From positions 744,001 through 808,000 of the forward strand of contig NZ_RBZM01000005.1 of the NCBI RefSeq assembly GCF_003628305.1: a stretch of 64,000 nucleotides of DNA, read 5' to 3'. Below are positions 25,394-34,532 of the stretch, in pieces; the first letter of the stretch is position 1, and the number at the start of each line of letters is the position of its first letter. A program made the position numbers and the translations under genes. The notes under the pieces are model-generated. The model saw only the letters and a list, made by a program, of their open reading frames with translations, was not told the origin of the DNA and did no database searches. Origin of the DNA: Cohnella endophytica (GTDB taxonomy: Bacteria > Bacillota > Bacilli > Paenibacillales > Paenibacillaceae).

Positions 25394-26362
25394 ATGAAGA
25401 AAACAGAACGAGTGAATCTGATCATGCGCTACATTAATAACCGTGCGCATTTTACGATTGCCGAGATTCAGCGGGAGTTCAAGATTTCCCGCGCGACGGC
25501 GATCCGCGACATTAACGAGATTCAGGCGATGGGTTTTCCGCTGACGACCGAGCTTGGGCGTGGCGGCGGCTACCATGTCCTGCAAAATCAGTATCTGCCC
25601 GCCGTCCGCTTCACGCCAGAAGAGCTGAAGGCGATTTTTATCAGCTTTATCGCCTCGAAAAATTCGCAGCTGCCTTATTTGCACAATCGCCGCTCAATCA
25701 CTGAAAAACTCATCAGCATCGCGTCGCAAACCCAGCAAGACGAACTGATCGAGCTGAATAACATTTTGCTTTTCGAGAATACGAATCCTGCCAATCCGAA
25801 TCTTTTGGAACTCGATGATGCGGCGCCTGCGGAGCTGAACCAACTGATTTCGCTTGCCGTGCGGGATAAGCACTTGCGCTTGACTTATGAGCTGAGTCCT
25901 GACTGGCCGCAGTTGATGGACGTTTTTTTGCTGCATATTTTTAACTCGAACGCTCAGTGGCTGGTCGAGGTTTATGATTTTGATACGGATGAGTTTCGTT
26001 ATCTGCCTGTTGAGATGCTGCGGGATTCGGCCATTTCCGAGCAGAAGATGAAGAGAACCGAGCATGAGATTTTAAGCAAAAAACGGCTTGGTGCACGTGA
26101 GTCCAATCTTGTTGTGAAGCTTGATACGACTGGGATTCAGCGCTTTAAGCGTATGCACCCGCCGGGGATTATTTTATCCCTTACCGGGATGTTTCAGTCG
26201 AGTGGGATTTTTAGTGTGCAGCTGGATGTGACCGATGTCGAAGCGCTGGCGTATTATGCGGATTGGCTTTTGTTTTTGGGGAAGGGGATCCAGTTTGAGC
26301 GGATTCCCGATAAACTGCGCGTGATTTTGGAAGAGCGTTTAGCAAATTTAGAATTTTCTTGA
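25394..26362 (+). CDS. YafY-type transcription regulator (HTH_11 plus WYL-like domain)
   Basis: 322 aa. The N-terminal winged helix (HFTIAEIQREFKISRATAIRDINEIQAMGFPL; core ISRATAIRDI) and GRGGGYHV wing match DeoR/YafY-like regulators, followed by a WYL-type ligand domain (LRLTYELS near 148) and WCX-like end. It is divergent from the two GyrI-like genes and likely controls them through the palindrome between. Such regulators are often encoded beside their GyrI-like ligand-binding partners. The codon use of this trio differs slightly from neighbours, so recent acquisition is possible. Confidence 0.82.
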   Translation: MKKTERVNLIMRYINNRAHFTIAEIQREFKISRATAIRDINEIQAMGFPLTTELGRGGGYHVLQNQYLPAVRFTPEELKAIFISFIASKNSQLPYLHNRRSITEKLISIASQTQQDELIELNNILLFENTNPANPNLLELDDAAPAELNQLISLAVRDKHLRLTYELSPDWPQLMDVFLLHIFNSNAQWLVEVYDFDTDEFRYLPVEMLRDSAISEQKMKRTEHEILSKKRLGARESNLVVKLDTTGIQRFKRMHPPGIILSLTGMFQSSGIFSVQLDVTDVEALAYYADWLLFLGKGIQFERIPDKLRVILEERLANLEFS

Positions 26363-26365
26363 GTT

Positions 26366-26411
26366 GAAAACCCGCATCGATATCGTTCATACGATAAAGA
26401 CGCGGGTTTTC
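26366..26411. terminator. Bidirectional terminator
   Basis: GAAAACCCGC/GCGGGTTTTC outer stem with ATCGT/ACGAT inner stem, between convergent genes; T or A tracts flank both sides. Confidence 0.75.
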
Positions 26412-26441
26412 ATTGTCGTCATTCATATCACGTTAGGATGA

Positions 26442-27464
26442 TTAGGTTGCCGTTGTATCAATATGAGAGGAAGCGGCCACAGTGATGGTTCGATACTCGT
26501 TCCCTAATATGACATCTTCGTAACGAACGGGCCTTACTGCACAGTAGTAATGATAAAGGACTTCGTTATGGCGTAAAACGTAGGGCTTATGGGCATGGAG
26601 TTCGTCCAAATCTCCCGGGGCGCCATGCCGAACAATCGGCTCCTCAGCACGCTTCCAATCCAGTAGATTATCGGAAACCGCTAAGCCTTCCTGGGCATGT
26701 GAACCGTCAAAGCCGAAGTAAAACATAACCCACTTGTTTCCGTCCTTTACGACACACGGATCCGACACGAACGCCGATTGCCAGCTCCCGGGAATGTTCC
26801 GAAGCACGGGATTGCCTTCATATCGGCTCCAATGCAGCAGATCCTGCGACATGGCGACGCCCGTCTGCTCATGCCACCGTTCTCCGTCGTTTTTGGCGTT
26901 GTAGAACAAATAATACGTTCCTTCATGCTCGAGCAGGCATGCTTTATACAGGCCGCCTCTTTCCCAATCCGCCCCGCCTTGCCAGGAAAATACGGGACGT
27001 TCCAATCTGTTCCACTCCAACAAATCCTCATCCGTCGTCCAAGCCAATCCAATCTCTGCCGGTCCGCATTCGTACCCTTCTTCGGGGTACGAATGATAGA
27101 CCATCCAGTATTTTCCGTCGACCTTCTTCAATACGGGTCGTTCGGAGATCTCGTCCGATTCCTTCAGAAGCCAAGTTCCCGCCGCTCCGATTCTGTCCCA
27201 ATCGTTGCCTTCGTTCCGGCGTAAAATCGTACCGAGACTTCTCCAATGAATCAAATCGTCGCTTTCCGCCAATGCGGTCTGATAGCCGAGGCCGTCGAAT
27301 CCGATGTAGGTCATCATGTAGCGGTCCCCGTGGTAGAATACGAAAGGACTGTCAACGCCGTGGCTGTCAAAACGACCTTTCATACCCGATCCTGCAATGA
27401 CCGGTGACCCCAATTTATAGTCCGTGCTCCACCTTTTGAAATCCGTGTTGTCTCTGTGCTTCAA
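26442..27464 (-). CDS. Five-bladed beta-propeller glycosidase-like protein (GH43/GH32/GH130 superfamily)
   Basis: 340-aa cytosolic protein without signal peptide. Repeated blade motifs are clear: SHGVDSPFVFYHGDRYMMTY, ALAESDDLIHW, YYLFYNAKND, SDPCVVKDGNKWVMFYFG and LAVSDNLLDWKRA. These define the propeller fold of GH43, GH32 and GH130 enzymes; the exact family is not certain. The start is TTG at 27464, placed by a perfect AGGAGG seven bases upstream; the upstream ATG codons lack a ribosome site. Last gene of the permease-permease-binding protein operon, 31 bases after the binding-protein stop, so it probably processes the imported oligosaccharide. Confidence 0.78.
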   Translation of the reverse strand: MKHRDNTDFKRWSTDYKLGSPVIAGSGMKGRFDSHGVDSPFVFYHGDRYMMTYIGFDGLGYQTALAESDDLIHWRSLGTILRRNEGNDWDRIGAAGTWLLKESDEISERPVLKKVDGKYWMVYHSYPEEGYECGPAEIGLAWTTDEDLLEWNRLERPVFSWQGGADWERGGLYKACLLEHEGTYYLFYNAKNDGERWHEQTGVAMSQDLLHWSRYEGNPVLRNIPGSWQSAFVSDPCVVKDGNKWVMFYFGFDGSHAQEGLAVSDNLLDWKRAEEPIVRHGAPGDLDELHAHKPYVLRHNEVLYHYYCAVRPVRYEDVILGNEYRTITVAASSHIDTTAT

Positions 27465-27495
27465 GGTGTATCCTCCTACTTCAGACATTCGGAAA

Positions 27496-29094
27496 CTATT
27501 GAATAAGGCCTGCTTGCTTAAATTGCTTCGTCGCCTCATCGAGCAGAGTCTGTCCTCCGGAGGCAAGCCATTTCTTCACGAACCCGTCATAATCCTTGGT
27601 TCCGCCCAAAATATATTTGATATCGAACTCGCTCTGCAGCGTATCCAAGTCGGAGACGATCTGAGGATCGAGCGACAGCACCGCCATATCGTTCGGATTG
27701 GAAGGCATTTGCATCGTTTCGCGATCCAGCTTCATTTGCTTTTTGTCCGATTCTCCCGGCTGCTCGTTCGTGCTCTCCACGACTCCGTCCCGGCCTGTGG
27801 CGACCCACGTTCCCCAATCGTAAGCTCCTTTGTTATCCGGGCGATACAATTCGCCTTTGAGGCTGACGAACTTGCCGCCGCCCTCGACATCCATGACTTT
27901 CTGTCCGTTGACGCCGACTCCCCAGCGCAGCGCCCAGTAGCCGTCATTCGGATAAGTCGAGTTTTCAATAATTTTTAGGATGCGTTCCAGCTTCACCGGA
28001 TCTTCCGCAGCCTTCTTGGAAATCGTGATGATTCCGCTGTTGATCGAACCAGGAGGGAGGTTGCCGCCATCTGGCCCGGCTTTCGGCATTGGCATGTTCT
28101 CGAACCAACCGATGGTCGCCCCGGTTGCCCCGTTGCCGCCTTCCACTTCGTTGACGAGTACGCCGGGATAGAACGTGACGCCCACTTTACCCGAGAACAG
28201 CTTCGGCTTGCGTTGCTCCCATCCTTGCGTATACCAGTCCGGATCGATGAGTTTCTCGTCTACGATCGTTTTGACGAAATCCAGCATCTTTTTATGCGTG
28301 CCGTTGACGATCGAGCTTTCCGCCTGGCTGTTGCTAGCGAAAATGCCGCTTTTGCCGAACATCAGCTCCAATCGGCTAAGTTCGCCCAGATTGGTCCCGG
28401 AACCGGCCGAGCTGATTCCCCAGGTGTCGTTTTTCTTATTTTGATCCGGGTCATCGCGCGTGAATTTGCGAAGAACGTCCAGCAGTTCCTCCGGAGTGGT
28501 CGGCATCTGCAACTTCAAGTTGTCGAGCCAGTCTTGCCTGATTTTGAACGAATAAGTATTGGGATTGGGCAGTGTCGGCAATCCGATCATTTTGCCGCCT
28601 TCGTTCACGTACGCTTTGGATTGGTCGGTGAACGTGCCGGACAAGGCCGGGATTTTGTCCAAATACGGGGTCCAATCCTCCAGCAGCACGCCTTGCTTAT
28701 ACAGCTTTTTCACCGTATTGAGGTCCCAGGCATAGATCAGATCCGGCGGATCGTTCGAAGCGAATTGCACCATCAGCTTGCTTTCCAAGTCCGATTCGGG
28801 ATAAGCGGACAGTTTGAAATCGACGTTGTAGGTTTCGTTCATCCACTTTCTCCAAGGATCGTTGTCGTCCGTCGGCGTGTTGACCCAGCCGTTCTCGATA
28901 AAGGAAATCGTAACTTTCTCGGAAGAATGATCCTCGTTTCCTGCCGTTTCCTGATTCGCAGACTCCTTCGCCGTTTCGCTTGCTGCCGACGGACTTGGAC
29001 TCGTCGTCCCGGATTTGTTGCTGCTGCATGCCGTCAAGACTGTCGTACTGATCATGGCCACCAATAGGAATACACTTGCAAGCCTTCTTGTCAT
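27496..29094 (-). CDS. Sugar ABC transporter substrate-binding lipoprotein, LplA type
   Basis: 532 aa with lipobox LTAC, a linker rich in S, A, E and N, then a long LplA-type binding domain (VTISFIENGWVNTPTDDNDPW; AWDLNTVKKLYKQGVL). It delivers an oligosaccharide to the two permeases upstream. It belongs to an operon (minus strand) of permease, permease, binding protein and propeller glycosidase, opposite a divergent two-component system at 31125. Confidence 0.92.
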   Translation of the reverse strand: MTRRLASVFLLVAMISTTVLTACSSNKSGTTSPSPSAASETAKESANQETAGNEDHSSEKVTISFIENGWVNTPTDDNDPWRKWMNETYNVDFKLSAYPESDLESKLMVQFASNDPPDLIYAWDLNTVKKLYKQGVLLEDWTPYLDKIPALSGTFTDQSKAYVNEGGKMIGLPTLPNPNTYSFKIRQDWLDNLKLQMPTTPEELLDVLRKFTRDDPDQNKKNDTWGISSAGSGTNLGELSRLELMFGKSGIFASNSQAESSIVNGTHKKMLDFVKTIVDEKLIDPDWYTQGWEQRKPKLFSGKVGVTFYPGVLVNEVEGGNGATGATIGWFENMPMPKAGPDGGNLPPGSINSGIITISKKAAEDPVKLERILKIIENSTYPNDGYWALRWGVGVNGQKVMDVEGGGKFVSLKGELYRPDNKGAYDWGTWVATGRDGVVESTNEQPGESDKKQMKLDRETMQMPSNPNDMAVLSLDPQIVSDLDTLQSEFDIKYILGGTKDYDGFVKKWLASGGQTLLDEATKQFKQAGLIQ

Positions 29095-29126
29095 TTTTGC
29101 TACTCCCCCATCTCAAATTTCTGAAT

Positions 29127-30014
29127 TTATCCTTTCACCGCGCCCAGATACATTCCCTTGGTGAAATGCTTCTGTAGGAACGGATAAACCAGCAAAATCG
29201 GCACTGTACCGATAACCGCAACCGCCATCTTCAAAGATTCTGTAGATACCCGCTGCGCCGGATTCAACACAGAGGTAGGATTGAAGTTGGAACCGATATT
29301 CGCGTTGGCGAACATATTACGCATAATGAGTTGCAGCGGCATCCAATGCGGATTATTGATATAAATAAAGGCGTCAAACCAACTGTTCCAATGCGCCACG
29401 GCGATGAATAAACCAATGGCTGCGAGCGCGGGCTTGCTCATCGGCAGAATGATGCGGGACAATAGGGTCCAATCGCCCGCACCGTCGATTTCGGCCGATT
29501 CCTCGATCTCTTTCGGAATCCCTTCGAAAAATTGTTTGAGCACTAGCAGACTCCAACTGTCAACCAGCCCAGGTATAATAAGAGACCAAAAAGTGTCGAG
29601 GAGATGAAGGTTTTTCAGAACCAAGTAGGTTGGAATCAATCCGCTGCTGAATAGGATGGTGATCAGGATCAGAAGCAAAAACAATTTCCTGCCAACCAGG
29701 TGTTTGCGGGATACGACATACGCTGCGATCAGTGTCATGGTCAGCGTGAATGCTGTGCCTATAACCGCTCTCATTACGCTTACTTTTAAGGCCCCTGTAA
29801 AGACGCTTCCGCTAAACAGCCTCTCGTAAGCGAGTAGGGTCGGGCGATAGGGGAGGAATATGAACCCGCTGCGCTGAACCCACTCTTGTTCGCTTACTAG
29901 CGACATGGAGAGCACATAAATGATCGGATATGCCGAAGCAAGGGATAGAAGCGCGATCACGGCGTAAGAAACAACCTGATACGCGCGTTCGTCTCGGAGC
30001 ATTTTCATAACCAT
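29127..30014 (-). CDS. Sugar ABC transporter permease, LplC type
   Basis: 295 aa, six membrane segments, EAA loop EESAEIDGAGDWTLL and the family C-terminus LQKHFTKGMYLGAVKG. AAAGGAACG precedes the ATG. It lies nine bases after its partner permease. Confidence 0.92.
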   Translation of the reverse strand: MVMKMLRDERAYQVVSYAVIALLSLASAYPIIYVLSMSLVSEQEWVQRSGFIFLPYRPTLLAYERLFSGSVFTGALKVSVMRAVIGTAFTLTMTLIAAYVVSRKHLVGRKLFLLLILITILFSSGLIPTYLVLKNLHLLDTFWSLIIPGLVDSWSLLVLKQFFEGIPKEIEESAEIDGAGDWTLLSRIILPMSKPALAAIGLFIAVAHWNSWFDAFIYINNPHWMPLQLIMRNMFANANIGSNFNPTSVLNPAQRVSTESLKMAVAVIGTVPILLVYPFLQKHFTKGMYLGAVKG

Positions 30015-30023
30015 CGTTCCTTT

Positions 30024-30923
30024 CTACCAGATCCCGGTGCCGGCATATTTTTTGGCGGCCTTGTTCGCTATAATGACGAGCAACAAGCCAAAGAAAGACT
30101 GAAAGAGGGACATGGCCGTCGCCATGCTATATTGAAGCTGCGCGATTCCTTGACGGTACACCCACGTATCGATAATATCGCCTACGGAGTAAGTGACCGG
30201 ATTGTAGAAGAGCAGAATCTGTTCTCCTCCCGCATACAAAATCGATCCGATCTGAATCGTGAATAGAAAAACAATAATCGAGGTAATGCCAGGGAGCGTG
30301 ACATGAACAATTCGTTTGATCGGACCGGCCCCGTCGATCTTTGCGGCTTCATAAAGCGAGGGGTCCAGCGCGGTTAATCCCGCCAAATAAATAATGGTTC
30401 CCCAGCCCAGATCCTTCCAAACCCCCGTACCGATCAGAATCGGCCGAAACCATTGCTCGGAGGTCAAAAAGGGGATCGTATGCCCCGTTAGCCCTTGCAT
30501 AATCTGGTTCAGGAATCCCGTATTCGCGAACATCGCATAGGAAATCGCATATACGATAACCCAAGAGAAGAAGTGCGGAATGTAAAGCACGGTTTGACTC
30601 ATTTTACGGAATCGGGAAGAAGCCAGATCGAACAGCAGGATAGCTAGAACGATCGGAGGGAAAAATCCGAACACGATTCGCAAAAGACTGATTTCCACGG
30701 TATTTTGCAACACCCGTTGAAAGTCTTTATGCTGCAGGAGTTGATGGAAATTTCCCCAGCCAACCCACGGACTCCCCCAAATTCCGCCCGAAAGGTTATA
30801 TTGTTTGAACGCCAGCAGTACTTGAAGAAACATCGGATAATAACGAAACGTAATGAAGTAAATAATGGCCGGAATAAACAGAAAATAAAGAATCCGATGT
30901 TTCCAAATTTTTTGCCAAAGCAC
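30024..30923 (-). CDS. Sugar ABC transporter permease, LplB type
   Basis: 299 aa, six membrane segments, beginning with a short basic cytosolic end (LWQKIWKHRI) and the segment FLFIPAIIYFITFRYYP. EAA loop: YEAAKIDGAGPIKRI. First gene of the importer operon; the promoter must lie in the 200 bases shared with the divergent kinase gene. Confidence 0.92.
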   Translation of the reverse strand: MLWQKIWKHRILYFLFIPAIIYFITFRYYPMFLQVLLAFKQYNLSGGIWGSPWVGWGNFHQLLQHKDFQRVLQNTVEISLLRIVFGFFPPIVLAILLFDLASSRFRKMSQTVLYIPHFFSWVIVYAISYAMFANTGFLNQIMQGLTGHTIPFLTSEQWFRPILIGTGVWKDLGWGTIIYLAGLTALDPSLYEAAKIDGAGPIKRIVHVTLPGITSIIVFLFTIQIGSILYAGGEQILLFYNPVTYSVGDIIDTWVYRQGIAQLQYSMATAMSLFQSFFGLLLVIIANKAAKKYAGTGIW

Positions 30924-31124
30924 GCGATCCCACCTTTCGACTAGCGACTCTTTACCATAATCTTAGGGAAAAGAAACACGAATAAAAATACGTCATTCCT
31001 TGCGAATGGGGTGACGATCCGATCATGTCGCGAAATTCAAATTGCGCAAACAAAGCGATCGTGATTAACTCTTTATACATACCAATATCGCGTTGTGTCC
31101 AGTTCAAGCTCAAGGGGGGAGCCG

Positions 31125-32927
31125 GTGAAAAAACAAAAAAAGCAATGGACCATCGACAACTGGCCCATTGCCACTAAATTGATCGTCGTATATTCCCTCT
31201 TGATCTCAGGAACGATTTCCACGGTAGGCATCGTTTCTTATTCTTATTACAGTCGGTCTATGGAAAACCAAATAAGGGATTATATTCCACAGTTTATCGG
31301 TCAAACGAGCCGTCATTTGGACACTTATCAGGGGGAACTGCTATACGTGACCAAGACGGCTTTGGCCAAGCCGAACATCGCGTCTATCCGCCAGGCGCTG
31401 CGACAAGCCGACTCGATGGGCGAACTTCAACCTTTGATCACGTACATTCAGTTGAACGATGCGATTCGTCAACTGAACGTCGAACAAAGACAATATGTGC
31501 GGGGAATTACGCTCTACACACGTAATTCCGGAGCATTTTACTACAATATAGGAGAAGGCGGGGTCTGGTTAGGCAATCGGAACTATAAGAAAGAATCCTG
31601 GTATTCGGAGATCGACGAGAAAAATCCGGGTCCCGTTATTTTCGGTACCGAAAAATTAAAGGATACGCTCGACTCCCCGTTCGTATTTAAAATCGTTCAA
31701 CCCATCCGCAGTCAAGGCAGTCAAGATGTGCTCGGGTTTCTCGAAGTCGACGGCTCCTTGCAAATCATCAATACGATGCTCCTCGACGTGAACTTCGGTC
31801 CGGATACCCGCATCTTCGTTCTTGATCATCATAACCGGATCATGTACGCCAAGGGCAATCGAAGCGTAGGGGAAGTATGGAACGCGGAATTCGGCTTGGA
31901 CGAGAACGAATTATCGAAGCCTCAACGCTCTCAATTCGTATCCGTCGATGGCGTGAAGCACCTCGTAAGCTATACCCTATCCGATCAAACGGGCTGGAAG
32001 GTCATCGCCGTCATTCCGGCCGAATACCTCGCGAAGGGGATCAACAAAGTAAAATGGTGGACCTTCGCCGGTATTGTAGCGGGGACGAGCGTGGCTGTCA
32101 TTGCCGCGATTCTTCTGGCTTACAGCATGACAAGAAGGCTTAGACTTCTCGTCTTAAGCTTGCGGGACCTTGAAAAAAACGACTTTCAGATGCCGATTCC
32201 CCCGATTCGATCCGATGAAGTCGGACGAGTATGGGGAGCGATCAGCAAAATGGCCGGCCGAATTCACGTTCTGATCAATGAGGTATATCAATCGAAGATT
32301 TTGGAGCAAGAGGCCGAAATCAGGTCTCTCCAAAGCCAGATTAATCCTCATTTTCTGAACAATTCTTTGGAAACCATTCGTTATCTCACGAAAAGCGGCC
32401 GAACGCAATCCGCGGAGGAGGGGCTTGTCGCCTTGGCCGATTTGTTCCGTTACCACACCGTGCGGAATCAGGAGATGGTTTCCCTGGAGGTTGAAATGGC
32501 CTTTATGAAAAACTATTTACACATGCAAAAGCTTCGTTTCGGCGATCAATTGCAAATTACGTACGATATCGACGAACATGCGCTTCAAGCTTATTTGCCG
32601 GGCTTGTTATTCCAGCCTCTCGTCGAGAACGCCATCATTCATGGCAGCAATCCATTCGGAATGATTGCGATCACGATCCGCATCAAGGGAAAAGAGGACC
32701 AACTGACGATCTCCGTTATTGACGAAGGCAGAGGTATCCCTTCTAAGCAGTTAAACGAAATTTGGAACGTGTTGGAGCTTGGCACGGGCAATCAGGGCAA
32801 CGTCGGCTTGCTTAACGTATATCGAAGACTTCGGTTAATCTACAAGGAAGAGGCCGAAATGTATATTCGCAGCGAATTGCACAACGGTACGATCGTCACT
32901 TTGAAACTCCCGCTTAACATTGTCTAA
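31125..32927 (+). CDS. Sensor histidine kinase, YesM type
   Basis: 600 aa from the GTG at 31125, placed by AAGGGGGG five bases upstream; the frame opens ten codons earlier without a ribosome site. Basic N-terminus, membrane segment near 20-42, extracellular Cache-like sensor, second segment near 305-328, HAMP, histidine box NPHFLNNSLETIRYL and ATPase (PLVENAIIHG, DEGRGI). Note HFLNNSL in place of the more common HFLYNTL; the phospho-acceptor histidine is kept. It forms a pair with the regulator immediately downstream. Confidence 0.92.
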   Translation: MKKQKKQWTIDNWPIATKLIVVYSLLISGTISTVGIVSYSYYSRSMENQIRDYIPQFIGQTSRHLDTYQGELLYVTKTALAKPNIASIRQALRQADSMGELQPLITYIQLNDAIRQLNVEQRQYVRGITLYTRNSGAFYYNIGEGGVWLGNRNYKKESWYSEIDEKNPGPVIFGTEKLKDTLDSPFVFKIVQPIRSQGSQDVLGFLEVDGSLQIINTMLLDVNFGPDTRIFVLDHHNRIMYAKGNRSVGEVWNAEFGLDENELSKPQRSQFVSVDGVKHLVSYTLSDQTGWKVIAVIPAEYLAKGINKVKWWTFAGIVAGTSVAVIAAILLAYSMTRRLRLLVLSLRDLEKNDFQMPIPPIRSDEVGRVWGAISKMAGRIHVLINEVYQSKILEQEAEIRSLQSQINPHFLNNSLETIRYLTKSGRTQSAEEGLVALADLFRYHTVRNQEMVSLEVEMAFMKNYLHMQKLRFGDQLQITYDIDEHALQAYLPGLLFQPLVENAIIHGSNPFGMIAITIRIKGKEDQLTISVIDEGRGIPSKQLNEIWNVLELGTGNQGNVGLLNVYRRLRLIYKEEAEMYIRSELHNGTIVTLKLPLNIV

Positions 32928-32945
32928 TTGAGAGGGGTATGCCCG

Positions 32946-34454
32946 ATGAATATCCTGATCGTCGATGACGAGGATACGATACTGAAAGGCTTAGCCGCAC
33001 GAATTGCCCAATTGCCGGACGTTAATATCGGAGAAATCTACTGCGCGCTTAACGGCTCCGAAGCCTTGAACATTCTTTCTTCGTATCCCGTCGACCTGGT
33101 CATTACCGATATTCATATGCCTGGGATCGACGGGTTATCTTTAACGGGAACGATCCGATATCGCCATCCTGAAATCCCGGTCGTGCTGCTAACCGGCTAT
33201 AATGATTCTTCTTACTTGCAGCAAGCCATTCGACTTAAAGCGGAAGATTACCTATTTAAACCCGTGAAGATGAACGATCTCTTGGATATGTTCGAAAGAA
33301 TTAGCCAGCGGATCACGAATGACCGCAAGCGCAATCGATTTATCCGCGAGGATCAGTTCGATGCGCTTGCGTATCCGGCGAAAATGATTATGGCATGCGA
33401 TATCGATGAGGGAGGGACGGAAAGGCGGACGCAGCTCGGCGACGATGAAATGATACTCTGGATGTACAGGAAAGTGATCTACGAAGCTGCGGAAACCTTA
33501 ACGGATATTTATTTTATTCCGGCCAGCTCTCCCGTCGACAGCTTTAACATGCTGATCGGAATTGGCGCCGAGACCGCCGAAGCGGCGAGCGGGAAGCTGA
33601 ATCAATTAGCCTCGGCGGTTCGCGAGTTCTGGTCCAGCAACATCAGGCTAGAAATAAGCTTCGGCATGTCTGCGGCCGGCAGCACGGGACCGTTTCGTTT
33701 ATTGGAGAAAGAAGCCTGCTGCGCGCTGCAATACCGCATTCATCTAAAGAGCGGTATCCATCGTTTCGCATCGGCGGCGGCCGGTTCATCACCCAAATAC
33801 GCGAGAACTCCGCTCCAGTCCGCTATTGAAGTAGGAGATGCGGGAAGCATTTTATCGGAGCTCAAAAACGGGCTGTTGCACATTTTCGAATGCGAAGCGG
33901 CAGCTCAGATTTATGCGGTGGAAGAAATGCTGCAGTTTTTATATGCCCAGTTGGCCAAATGTTATCCGACGGCAAGTCTTCCGGTATTCAACCGCATCAC
34001 AAAACTAAGCGAAAGTTTATTGTGGTCGAGAACGAAAGATCAATCTATTCAACTGTTCATGCATGAAATTAACGGCTGGCTCGAGACGGTTCTCCCCGAG
34101 CATTCCGAATACGGAATCGTTGCGCTTGCGAGGAACATCATCCATTCTCGATTTCCGGAATCCTTGAATATCAGCGAAGTTGCCGCGGCCGTCTATGTTA
34201 GCCCAAGCCATCTAAGCCGCATGTTCCGGGTACAAACGAACACGACCTTTCTGGAATATCTAACGAATGTTCGCGTAGACGAAGCCAAGAAACGATTGGT
34301 GGATCCCAAAGCAAAGATTTACGATATCGCATCTCAAGTGGGATATAGCGATTGGAAGCATTTCAGCAGGATTTTCAAAGAGGCTACGGGGTATCATCCG
34401 AGCGATTACCGGAATCGAATCATGGGTATCCAAACGGCTGAAGTCGACAGCTAA
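32946..34454 (+). CDS. Response regulator with AraC-type DNA-binding domain, YesN type
   Basis: 502 aa; the ATG at 32946 (NILIVDDEDT) follows GAGAGGGG. Receiver domain with phospho-acceptor D in VITDIHMPGIDG and K in YLFKPVK, a long middle region, then the C-terminal double helix-turn-helix (ISEVAAAVYVSPSHLSRMF, IYDIASQVGYSDWKHFSRIF). It probably activates the divergent importer operon starting at 30923. Confidence 0.92.
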   Translation: MNILIVDDEDTILKGLAARIAQLPDVNIGEIYCALNGSEALNILSSYPVDLVITDIHMPGIDGLSLTGTIRYRHPEIPVVLLTGYNDSSYLQQAIRLKAEDYLFKPVKMNDLLDMFERISQRITNDRKRNRFIREDQFDALAYPAKMIMACDIDEGGTERRTQLGDDEMILWMYRKVIYEAAETLTDIYFIPASSPVDSFNMLIGIGAETAEAASGKLNQLASAVREFWSSNIRLEISFGMSAAGSTGPFRLLEKEACCALQYRIHLKSGIHRFASAAAGSSPKYARTPLQSAIEVGDAGSILSELKNGLLHIFECEAAAQIYAVEEMLQFLYAQLAKCYPTASLPVFNRITKLSESLLWSRTKDQSIQLFMHEINGWLETVLPEHSEYGIVALARNIIHSRFPESLNISEVAAAVYVSPSHLSRMFRVQTNTTFLEYLTNVRVDEAKKRLVDPKAKIYDIASQVGYSDWKHFSRIFKEATGYHPSDYRNRIMGIQTAEVDS

Positions 34455-34477
34455 TTGTCGGGGGAGCAAGGAGGGAG

Positions 34478-34505
34478 CGGCGTTGCGGGAAATTCCGCAA
34501 CGCCG
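34478..34505. terminator. Hairpin terminator between convergent genes
   Basis: CGGCGTTGCGG, six-base loop, exact complement, then TTTATGG. It separates the response regulator from the convergent rhamnosidase gene. Confidence 0.75.
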
Positions 34506-34532
34506 TTTATGGTTTTCGGTTACTATCTTCGA

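Noticed and set aside
28213..29067. 284-aa plus-strand ORF
   Set aside because: Entirely antisense to the binding-protein gene at 27496; Arg/Gln-rich shadow frame.
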